DNA from: Stichopus chloronotus
Lineage: Eukaryota; Echinodermata; Holothuroidea; Aspidochirotida; Stichopodidae
Direction: 5' to 3'
NCBI GenBank assembly: GCA_021234535.1
Contig: CM037837.1
Location: forward strand, 10,782,636-10,846,635
DNA length: 64,000 nt
In this document: piece after piece, positions 26,901 to 39,700 of the stretch
Layout: every line of letters starts with the position of its first letter
Position numbering within the stretch: position 1 is the stretch's first letter
The notes under the pieces: generated by a model
Databases searched by the model: none
The model's input: the letters and a program-made list of their open reading frames with translations, nothing else
Told to the model about the DNA's origin: nothing
Position numbers and translations under genes: made by a program

Positions 26901-29900
26901 TGGGTATGAATTGGTGCATCATTATGGGAAATTTCCCAAATTATGAAGTCACAAAATATTTAAATGGTAAAAATCATGTATTTCAAATGAAATTCGGCAT
27001 TTCATCATGAGCTGCTCACACGTAGACATCATTTTGAAGCTTACCTTAATTGAGACAATTTAGAAATCTGGGTATAAAATGAGCAAATGATCGTTTTGTA
27101 CAGAACTTTTCGACATGCGTGACTGAGTACATAAAGCTGTTACCTGCCTGCAATTGCGCACCAGGAAATGCAAAGAAGTGCAGGATTTCGTATTTATTTT
27201 ACAGGGTCTCTTTATTTCGATACATTAAAATCATACACAAAAGTCCAATAAGTTGATCAATAACTGTGTGCATACGTATGCGCTGCTCTGTCAGGAACTT
27301 ACGATGATATTGCGTAGGTCGGGCTTCAGAGTTGCTGTCATTATTAGATGGGTGAAAGGTTTAGGTGCATTCGTGGTGTTGCAATTAGTGGACTTATATA
27401 TAAGCTGCATGTTTATCTTTATCTCTACATATTTTGTTATCCTTTCTTAGATAGTACGGAATTTGTACTTGGAGATAGAGTTATGAGTTGTGACATTCAA
27501 ATATCAAGTCATTGCCACACCACCCGTCAAAGCGCTCACTGGTTTCTTTGGTATCAGTTGCGGGCCTTCCCTTCTGGTGATCTGACACTCTTCAATATGT
27601 TCGGTACCGTGTTGTGTTTTATTTTTTAAATTGATTTTGCTTTAATTTCTAGTGTCTTTTTTATCCTTCTTTTATGTTACTTACTAGCAGGAAGGTCAAT
27701 ACACTTAAAGGTCATTTCTTCCCCCATAAATGTTACGTCAGCATCTGTTTGTGGGTGCTTGCTAAACGAAAAGCATGCGTATGGATAATCGGTACCAGGT
27801 CCATAGCCGTCGTATTCAACACTATAGAAGAAAGAGAGATAGAAAGAAAGAAGCATCACCATTCCACATACATGAATTTTATGGTCATGGTAATCGCATT
27901 AAGTAAGATATTTAAACGGAAAGAAATGTCGTATGCAGGATAACGACAAATCAACCGCAAAGTTTACATCTGACATACATACAGTCATGGACAAAATATG
28001 CTTTGATTATCAACGACATTACCTGTGGTGACGAGTCAACATCACAAACACATCCGCAACAATTGTCACTGAGCAGCAAGGTTGGAGAGTACCACACCTG
28101 CATTGTTTTACTCAAATGCTAGTGATAACTACATAACGTCGAAATGTTCTAGACAGAAAACTTGAATAACGCAACTGGGAATGAAATTGTTTCATCTTAC
28201 TTTGCAAAAAATTTGAAAGTAAGCTCTCCACCCGGCTCTATTTTGGATGTGCTCGAGGTTTGCCTGAAGGATGCGATGTTTACTTTACTTTTCGTTCCAT
28301 CATTGGTCTTGCTGACGAAGAAATTGATTACCCATAGATCCTCGCCCTCTATGACACTGGTGTTCTGGCTAAATCGCATTGTGTAGTAAACAGTGGAAGA
28401 GACAAGACTCGTTTTGGGGACCTGGATGAAGCTAGCGTTAAGGGTCACATTGGTGATTTCCACCTTCTCTGTTGCAACTTTCACCAAAACTGGAGGGACA
28501 GGATACTCCACGAGAGGAACTTCTAGGAATATGGTAAAACGGAGAGGAACCCGAAACGAGGAGGGAGAAATTAAGGGAAAAGAGAAAACAGTGACTAAAG
28601 AAGTCTGGTAGTACTGCATTGACTAGTAAGATCACAGGATATAAAAACATCTCTGTGTATGTATTACGTCACAATTTTATTATATTAGCAACTCTCTATT
28701 TAATGAGTAAACCTACTAAATTTAAAACACAGATCATATGATATTGTTGGGATTCCACTTATAGCGCAAACTTAATGAATAAGTTCTTGATAAGCCTCTG
28801 CATTAAGTTCGTAATGAACATTCGACTTGTGTATTTAAATGTTAATAAATTAAACCTCAGCAGCAAACTCCGCTCATCCAACTTATAATTACTGCCAAAC
28901 AAGAGCACGAACAAGCAGTATATTGAATGATAATACAAAGTGATATCACCAAGCAGACCTTCTTACCATCAAAGTTGATTTGAAGGCACAATGTAGCTTC
29001 TTCATGGTGACCATACGCAAATTCAAAGTCAGGATTAGCTTCAGGATTTTTCTCTGATCTCAAACATAAATACATGTAGCCATCAAGGATGTCCATGTTC
29101 AGACTGGTAAAATAAGCAAAGGAAAAAATATAAATTTTGCAAAGTATTTGTTAAGTTATTGTTAGCGATTAATGGCTTGTTGGTAAAAAATACATTCCAT
29201 CAATCGTTATGTTGGTTATTAAAGGTGGATATAATTTTTTTCAGTATATGCCCCTAGTTGCTGCATGCAAAAAGGAGACTACCTGGTAAACATGGCATTT
29301 CGTCTCAAGAGTAGCAGTGGAAAATTCTCTGAATATTCATGATTATTTGAGAAAATTCTCTACAGTTCATATACCATGTATCAATGTGAACGTGGTAGTG
29401 TTATCAAATAAAACATAAAACTGATGATTCCTGGTGTTCTTCTTCGTCCTTCATCTCTTTACAAACCAAGTTTCCAACAGTATGATAAACCTAGCCCTTG
29501 TCCATCTATTATTAAGACTTAGATTTTCTCCTACCCACGAGACAGTTCCAAGAGACAGAGGTCCTTTAATTTACTATATTCTAAGGAGTGTACTTCAGGT
29601 GAAAGATACCATAAATTGATATGTTGTAGTAAAAATTAATTGACTTATTTGAAAAGGAGTAATGATACTTACTCAAGTGGAATGAAAAAACGGATCACGT
29701 GTCCTGGAACAAAGGTTTGATCAGCTTGATCTTGGCTTAAAACAACATCCGGAAATACTTGAAGTTGATTTGCTCCGTCAGCATCGTTACTTGCAAACAG
29801 CGTTACCTTCCACAAATTTGAACCAGATATGGTAGATGGTGAATTCACAAAGGCAGTAAGATTAGCGGTGACGGAAGCGACGTATCGTCTTCCAGGAGAG

Positions 29901-32900
29901 GCTCTGTACTCAAAGCTAATGTTGTATCCTGCGAATTGTGCCGGTTGAGCGCCTAAAGTGTAAAAAAGAAGATAAAATATAAACAATTTAATTTCATTGT
30001 TTGCAAAGGCGAATCAAATCATAAAATCCAATGACTCTTTCCTTTGTTTCCAGTGAACAGTCATACCTATATATTCTCCGTCTCCAAATAAACCTCGTGT
30101 AAAGTAAGAATAGCAGCATATTTGCCCCTAAACACCATTGCTCACATGATAGGATTATCATTGCATCACATATACTAGATCATTATTGCATTACATACCC
30201 TACATAAAGGAAGTGAACGATACGCTAGATACGCTTTCGTGATTTTAAATGTGCTTCATGCTGTACATTACTATAGTCTCTATGTGAATCGGATGAGCTG
30301 TGCATAGTCACTGACGACGGTCAAGTTAATATTTTTGGACTCAAGTCGCAGTACTCCCATAGTATTGAGTGGATAAATTACAAGGTCCCGAATCCTCTGA
30401 ACATAGCATACGTGTCTGTGGTGGATGTTGCTTTTGAAAGTCAACTTCTGTGAAATGTGCCCAGTGGGGTAAATAGTGCGGCGCGCGTTATGAAAACCTG
30501 TGCAATATGTCACATGAGCAAGTGGTTGTAGAGTGTAAGGTACGTCGTGCAATCTGCTGTACCTCATGAGTGCTCACTCAGTCTCATCGTTACGAAACAT
30601 AGACGAATATTTATCTCATCCCTATACGTAGTATACAGGGAGGAGATATTGTACTTACTTGAGTGGTTAAAGTCGCTAAAAATGAGACTTAAGTGGTAGC
30701 TCACCTTACACCCCTTGTAGTATTCAATCGAAACTAAGTGGGCCACTAGCCTTATGTGGGAGTACCTAACGATATGCAAATGACATAGATCGGGATTACC
30801 CACTGGGGTTGGGGTGAGAAGAGGGTCCAAGTGTGTAAAACGGAACTTGTGTCACGATCTCCTCCTACACGGTAAGTCGGATGAACCTCAAACTTGGTGG
30901 GTAAGTGCCCGGAAATGAGGCGTAGTGTCCACCCCACCGATGACGTCATAAGTCAAAGGTTAGAGGTCACAGGTCATAAAACAAAAAACCCTTTTTTTTT
31001 CGTTATCTCAATGCGTGTATATTTAAGAGTTATTAGACTACCATATACAGAATACAAGAAAAAATTTTCAAAAATATTGATGACATCACCAGATTAAAGG
31101 CCACTTGATTAAAGTTCAAATTGGCAAAAATGCCGTAAAAAGTGTGTCACGATCTCCTCTTAGACGGTAAGTCGGATAAACTTTTAACTTTGTGTGTAGG
31201 TGCCGGGGTATGTCTTATAGTGTCTGCCCGGCCGATGACACCATAGATCAAAGGTCACAGGTCATGAAAACGAAGATACATTTTTAGCATTATCTCAATG
31301 TGTGAATATCCTAGAGTGATAAAATTACCATACGTGGAAAGTAGAAAACACCAGCATATTTTTTTTTTAAATATTGGTGACCTCACCAGGTCTATGGTCA
31401 CTTATTTTACAGGTCAAATCGGCAAAAATACTATAAAAAGTGTGTCACGATATCCTCCAAGACGGTAAACTTTGGATAAACTTTAAACTTGATGGCTAGG
31501 TGCACGGGTATGTTGTATAGTGTCCGCCAGACTGATATGACGTCATAGGTCAAAGGTCTCAGGTCTTGAAATTTTTTTAATTCCTTAACATTTTCTCTAT
31601 GTGTGAATGTCCTAAGAACTTGTAAAACTACCATATGTAGACAGCAGAGGATACAATTTTTTTTAAAATATTGATGATGTCACGATGTCAATTTCAAACT
31701 GGTTAAAGATCACAACGGCAAAAATGCTTTGAAAAAGTGTGTCACAATCTCCTCCTAGACGATAAGTTGGATCAACTTCAAACTTGGTGGGTTGGTGCCT
31801 GGGTGTGAGATGTAGTATCCGTTCGACTGATGACGTCACAGGTCACGGACAAAGGTCATAATTACTGTAACCTGTAATAGAGTGTTAGGTGGTAGTACAT
31901 GGTGTCAACATAACTTTTACGCATATGCTTTCCCATGAATGTGACACGGTATTTTAACCTATGCAACCAGTTTTGGGCTGAATTATGTTTACGTCGGGTA
32001 GCAATGTCATTTCCCGTGCATTGATAATAGGGAGCTTAAGATTTCACGACGCGGACGACACTGCGACGTAATGACGTCACCTTAAATGTTCTGCGCAAGG
32101 CACTACTTCACCCACTCGTTTTGCCTGAAATTCTACACCGGGTGTTTCGATCTTTCACGTTCTGCTGCAGAAGACAACCTAGAGCACATATTTAGCAGGA
32201 CGACGAGTTGGGCGCTACGACATAAGCTGTCCGGTTAACTGCCGCGTCGCACGTCTACGCGTCGTGAAATCTAAAGCTCCCTAATAACTTCACTCAGTAT
32301 ATGTTTACAACGTTTACACATATAGATCTACTGCACATACATATACACTGTTCAAGAAATCGAGATGTTTACGCACTGTGAAGTAAATATTGAGCCAAGC
32401 ATGACTCGCTTTTCACGGTACTCAAAAAGATCCACAGTGACGGACATGCGATTATGAGGAGTACTCTGAAGCTCACGCGTTTTCTGGGAATATTTTTGAC
32501 GCACGCTCGATATCTAAGCACATGCATACGCGCATGCAGGTATTTGTGCCGCGCTTTTCGCAGTTCTATATAATTAAGTAACTTGAATATTCAGCATTTG
32601 GCACAACGAGCAATCTGAATCACTGATGAAATATGCAGCTCAGCGAGCGTGCTCGGGGAGAATGGTGTGCAAAACGATAGGGATGTGATTTGCAACTTCG
32701 AGGATTACCCACTTGTTCTCACTTTCGTTATCTTTGTGTGGGGCTCTTTGGCTATGTTTCAAGAACTGTAGATTACGTAACAGCAACTCAACTACTTTAC
32801 ATCAAATGTTACAAATTGATAGAGAAGCCATTGCGCACCCTTTGACTGCGCGACTTCAATTACGGTCATGCAGACTGAGGGCTGACGTCCAGTCTTGCCT

Positions 32901-35900
32901 AGGTAGTTGGAGGTTACTTCCAAAATTTATTCCCTCGTTAGCTGAGGTTACGTTTTTTCCACACCTCATGAGTAAGTTCGTAGTTATGAAAGGGAAGTTC
33001 ACGAGTAGCTGAGGGCAATTCCCTCACAGTGGAAGTGTACTACCCCTATATTGCATATGACGTCGCCTAGTAAATGCTGAAGGAGCCGGTTATCATTCCC
33101 TTCAGACTTGCGGTTCATGGTGGCAGCTCACCTTTCACATCTCCTTTGATTGGTGAACTACTAGCGCTAGACGAACACGTGACACATTGCAATCTTGTTA
33201 TATTTAGCTCATTCGTATCCAAGAATCCGAAGCGGTTTTGTTGTAATTAGATCGACGTTTTCCCGCACGAGCTTATCGATTGCTCAGTTCATTTTGTTAC
33301 TTTTCCACACTGTCAACACTAACGTCACTGCAAATATAGAAGTCGATTGTTTGGTACCATTGCTGTTCATGCTGAAACACTACAACCTTGTAAGAAGTGA
33401 AAGAAACTTGTTTTTCGTTTACCTTTCTTAAATTATAAATGTTATCATTTTCCACATGTGACCGTTTACAACTACATTTAGCTGCCATTTAAGGTCAATT
33501 GCATGGAACTTTATCATTTACATTAGATGCACAGGAAAGGAGTATGCAACATTCAAAAGATCAAAATCTGCTACAAGCATTAGAAACATTAGACTGAAAC
33601 ACTGTAAGAAGGAAATGTTGCTAAAAGGTGCATTGTTAAACTTTGAATTAAGTAACTATCTTTTGAGCAAAGTGATATGCCGATCATTATCTGTTTTATT
33701 TATTTTCTTATCTTGATTTTTTGTCCAGCAGAAGTGTAGGCTACATTCATACAGGCAAACAGAATTAAGTGTATACCCCTTGTATACGGAGCCGTCTCTG
33801 TGGTACAATGAAGCGCCCTCCCTATGGATAAACAGAGCATATACACAGTGCATCTCTGCTATTCATTCTACGAGCCGCCTGCCGTGGTCATATGCACTGT
33901 TCGCTTGCTTTCTTCAGGGAGGGCGCGCTTATTCGCTAATATCTAAGATAACTCATTTGGGTAGATACCAAACTCCTATACCTACAGTGTAGGGATACTT
34001 GTCCAGAATTGAAGCTCGTTTAGTGTAACCACTAGGATCGGATTTTCAGTCGTTTCGATAAATGTGACTATATGTATACTTACTGTCACATGACAACTCG
34101 ACGACACATCCTCGAGACCAGTGTCATAAATCACCTCTCTCTAAGGCGGAGAGCAATAATACACTGCTTATGTGACCTTTTTTAGAGCATGGTAATATAT
34201 TTTAATGAACTATTATTTGGTTTTTACATGAAACCATCTTAGAAGGTTATACAAAGCATGAAAGTTTCCCCATGTAATAGCATTTAAGCCCATACTTGCT
34301 TTGCGCAATGTTACATTATGTTATACGTGTAAGCAGTGTAATGTGAGCTTATCTGCAACGCACAGCGCAGTGGATATAGGTGCATCGTCCCAGATTGACC
34401 TAGGCTATATTGAAAATGGTTTTTATTGCAAGAACAGCATGTAGAGCGCCGATCTGTACATTACTAACCACAAACTTCGTGCACTGCACAGTTTGATATA
34501 CTTGCTTGCACTAAACAATGCTTCTCTCTGCTACAACAACATTGGTCTGCAGTTATTTAGATCCTTCCCGGCCATTGTTAGTACACTTTTTGATGCTCTC
34601 CACTCTAACTTTAGTCGGGATTGACCCCACCCCCCTCCCCTTAACTGACTGTAAGAGTCAAGAACAGTAAGACTGAAGATCCTGCTAACTGCCACGTATG
34701 TAGCATAGGCCTGGTCTCATAGTGGAGATAACTACTGCATGCCTAGATTCTACTAAAGAAAAATATGACTTGCTTGCTGTTCAACATCCTGTTATGTTCG
34801 CATGCTAGCCTATGTTAGATTCAAATATTTATAGCCCTGGCATTTTTGATTTTCTGATTATTTGCCCAATTTGCTTTTCATAATATGTCTGTGAGCTCGA
34901 GTCAAGCTATTGTATATCACCATGGAGCTATTGACTGAATGGTATGTAATTACGTTCTTAATTTTAGTAACTTAATGTACACGGTGAGTGACTTCAATCA
35001 AAATGTTTGACACCAGCTTCCTCACTTAACTTAGTAAGCCACATTCACAGGGGCCCATGTTGTCCCAGAGAGTTGGGCTTCATTAAGCTTATATTTCCCC
35101 TACATCTATTTCAAACTGAGTTCAGACTTGATAAGGCGTACTACACCTGAAAATTTCTTAGAATAAACTTCTGACTAAGCCTAATGATAGCATAGGCTAC
35201 ATCCTCGTTCGATTACGTTCACAATAAGACGTTTAGCATCCCACCATATGCTACTCCTAATTTGATAGACCGGCTAGCAAGATCACAATAAAGCTTGTCG
35301 AACCTGTATGTGCCTTAACGTGATGTTACTTTCTCGCGTAACGAGTATAACATTGCAAGCAATCCTTTCATTTTTTCCCTAGGAGGTGCATGGGCCTAGA
35401 GACTACTTTCACACAGCAAAACAAAATGTTAAGATACCCTAACTCGGGCCCAAACAGATGCTAACCTTACAGACAGTAAATTACCCCACCCCCTAAATCC
35501 AGGCTAATTTATGTAAGCCTAGGCCTACCTCCCCTTATGTCTGCCTAGGCTGGGATGGTTCTTCTTGGCAATAGTTCATAGAGTCGTTTTTAGAATAGCC
35601 AGCATCAGTAGAAAATCTAGGCTAGGGGGTATGCATTGGCTAGTATCAGTCTAAGTTTGGCCAGGGCTAGCTGGCTAGTCCTAGATTAACACATGGACCT
35701 ATGGCATTAGTAGGAGACTGATGGAGGGTTTGCCTTCCACCACAAAAATATTCCATGAAAAGGACCTCATTTTTTACGAATTCGAAGGTTTTTTTCATCA
35801 TGATATTATAAAGAATTGATACAATTCCAATCTTGTCAACTTTCAGGGGTTATACGTTTTGATGGAATGTCATAAAATTCCTGCAAACTCAAGGTCACGT

Positions 35901-36695
35901 CTCCTATGAAAAGTGCAAGCGACCGCACTTTCCCATTCTCTGACAGATCGAGTCGAGACACCTAAATCCGTTGTTTACTCCATTCTCGTCTCTACCTCAA
36001 GAATAACATTACTTTTATTCATTATCGCAAGTTTAACCCGATTTCCATAGCTAGTCCTTTTTTTTTTTGCAAATAGGTCAACATCATTCAAATGTTTCCA
36101 CACATTTATTTTCATCTATAAACTGACTCAGATGAAAGCAACTGACGACCATCGTCAGCTGGACTGAATCCCCCCACCCTCCACATTGTAATGATACAGG
36201 AAGGTAAAGGAGACGTAACATTCAAAGATAGATTTTGTTTAATGTGTGCAGCGTCCGTCCAAGCTCATATTACAAGTTACCACTTGTTTGCGTAGGTGGG
36301 AAGGTGCAGTTACGAGGGTATCCTGGAAATAGATCAAACGACATTATGTTTCAAAAAGAAAAAAAAATATTCGGCTTTGGTTGAAGTTAATGACCTCCAA
36401 AAAATAAGACGATATTTTCGTTGCTACCTTTGTCAGTCTGTCTCTCCAAGCAACGTTAATTTGCTTTGAATTTACTGCACATTTTAAAGGTCGTAATGAG
36501 GGTAGTAGTACAAAAGATGGTTTAGCCGAGGTGTTGAGGAGAGAGAACTGAGGAGAATAGATAGATAAGAGATATAGATAGGAGAGAGATAGAGAGAAGA
36601 GAGAGATAGATGATATATATAATAGAATAGATATATATAGATATATATTATATTATATAATATATCATATCTATATATTATATATATATATATAT

Positions 36696-36742
<47 letters not shown>

Positions 36743-39700
36743 TATATTTTATATCTATATATATATATATATTATCTATAATTTCGAGCTGTAGTTTCTG
36801 CATTCGTTCCCCTCCCCCCCCCAAAAAAAAATAAAGAAAAAAAGCAGTTAGTCCTTTTCAGACTCGTGCATAATATCAGTAACCAAGTACGCACGCAACC
36901 TGTGGGGCTTAATGACCTCCCTTCGCTTTCCTGTCATGACGTACAGGAAAATCTTCATCCAGGGACTCGAGAATGTCCCAAATAACCGAGCAATGATGTC
37001 TAGGGTTCTGTTTCTCTGTGTGGTTAAATGTACCGGTATTACCGCTCTTGAGAAAATTGAACATTGTTTGGAAGATGCTCATCGCTGATCGTTACATGAT
37101 CTCTTTTTCTCACAGCGAACTTAACAGTTGGTTGTTCGCCAACGTAAGACATTCCCAGTTTGAAACTCCACATCTAACATGGTACCGATGACATAAAGAA
37201 TAGGGTAGTAGAATAAGACACTTCATGCTGCGTTTTTAGATACTATTTTCCGACAAGAATGATTTTGTCAGCAGATTTCAGATACACAGATTTCATGAAA
37301 CAGTTCAGCTTGCATCATATCATGTGGTTTTAACCAGGTTCCGCCGAACGTGCACGCTCAGCTAAATTTCTGTTCGGAGCAAGGAACATTTCGTTATGGA
37401 ACCGTACTCTACCCACTCGTTCTTCAGAAAAGAAAAAAAAGGAGGAGGGGGGGGGGGGGAGACAGAAGTTACAAGAGTGAATTTTCTCAATATTCGAGTA
37501 TGCAGATACGAATTACTGTACACACGTTCATATATGTAACAGCTATGCCTGACTTACTATAATTGATCAAGCGTCGTCATAGTGATTGACACATTGGTCA
37601 ACAAGCGTATGTTTGATGAGAGACTTCGGTCACGGAGTACACTTAGTGTTATACAGAGTCACGATCTGCACTCTGCTTAAAGGAGGAGGTCAAAGGTCAT
37701 CGATGTTTACCCTAACTCCGCAGGCAAACAATGATGACCTTCAACAAACACATTCCATGTAAAAAAAAAAGCCAGGGAAACGCATAAACCACATACTCAT
37801 GAATATTATCTAGGGAACGTCAAGCAAAATTTAAAAAAAGTTTTTTTTCCCTCTACTGGCACACTTTGTAACACAAATTTGTTGAACAGATACGAACTTA
37901 GCCGACTTGGAGAAAGAAATAAGAAAAAATAGAAGTGAAATTTAATTCACAACGACCTATCCTCCTTAATAGATGACTGGTTGATCGCTCTTACCGAGTG
38001 GTGGCATCAAGGCAATTACTGTACTTAGACATTTCTTTCAATGAGCTTAATTACGAAAATCGCGTTATGCAAATGCGAATCAGGTGCCGTTCCGTCTTGA
38101 AAATTAATACTTTACAAGTTGAGTTAGACCATTTGTTGTGCTTGGAAGTAGACTTTTATTATGAGTACAGAACCTGTTTATATGAGCACCGGCATATATG
38201 TTCCTATAAACGAGTGGGTGAAATACCTTGATCGAGTAAGGAAAACTGATTGTTAAAATTATCAATACAATACCATATTACCACATTACACTTGTTAATA
38301 GGTGAAACTGAGAGTTTATTTCTCCTAATGTCCATAAATCGACACGTAAACGTCTTATTTCGTTCAAACTTAGTTTGATGACTTTTTTGTACAAGAATCA
38401 AGGATACACCCGGTGGTAAGTTTTTTATCTCAGTAACATTCATTGGTTAGTGAAATTTGTTCCCAGAAGTAGTGTCGTTTTTTCCCACTCAAAAGATAAT
38501 TCTAGGTCATATTTCCCAAAGAAGAGAGATGCGGTTTACCCCCTCGGGAAAGCTACGCAGCTTACCCTAAGAAACATGCAACCCAGTGGATCAGTCATTG
38601 TCAAGTTCACCCCTTAGGTCAGATCTGGCTGCTTTCCTATGACCTGTGCATGCACGCAAGAGCAACGATTGCAGTCAAAGGTGCAGCGAGGTGCACCTTA
38701 CATTGACTGTCCCTTATCCAGGTTTTCTAAGATTTGGTATAACGTAACCAGAGCAACGTACGAAAACTAGGCAACATGAACGAAATTATGAAGGAGTGGA
38801 TAGTAAAAGCAGAGAGACAGGCACTATTTCATAAACTTTATGGTTGAATCTGACAAACAATAACACCCTCTCTTGTTGGTCGAGGACAGCTTTTATGAAA
38901 AGCGTAGTATAGGTGATTTTCCATTTTGGTTTCAGTACTTTGTTGACATCACTCCCGTTTCTTTTGCCACTACTGTAGTAATTCAAAGAACTGAAGGGAA
39001 GAGTTTTACTTTCAGCTGACAGAGTTTTCGTCGTCTGTTTTTTTTTTTAACGCTATGTGTTATATGACGTCAGTGGGTTAGACCCTGAATTGCAACAATG
39101 TTACCAGCTTCTGTCGTTACCAAAATTCAAATTAGAAATTATCAACGGTGTCGACCTCAACAGACGTAGATCGTTGCTTCAGCTCTTTCATCAACAGTTT
39201 TGACCTAGTCGGTATAAACCGCTACAACAAAAACATAGTTCTCGCAACTGCTATTCTTGAAAACTCTTCCAAAATAATTGAGGTGTACTCAAGAATTCTG
39301 AATGGGTTAGTCTTTAAACTGTACAAATAACGTCAAAAAACTTCAGTTACACAGGTGGATTAAGTGAGTAACAAAGTGTTCTGTTTAGTGCAAAGTGTTT
39401 TACTTTTTTTATTACATAGCAATTTTGAGGTTAGTTCATTTTGTTTTTAGTGTACTTTGTAAATAACGTGATGAACCTGAACTGAAGGCGTCATTGCAAA
39501 CTAGATGTGTATGTATTCCACTGACTTCATACATTTAGCATGAAAAATTTCAGTTCAATACTTAAAGTTTACTCTGGGTAGTTGCATACTATATTCATTA
39601 CTCCCTTCTGAAGTTACCTGAACATTAAAATCTGTATGTCAGAGCGAACGGCATGAAACTGGGGATTGAAGTATTCCACTATAATAAAAGCCTCACTAAC

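Noticed and set aside
30564..31634. Minus-strand frames over the 31 kb region
   Set aside because: They are not conserved between the four tandem units, so they are not genes.
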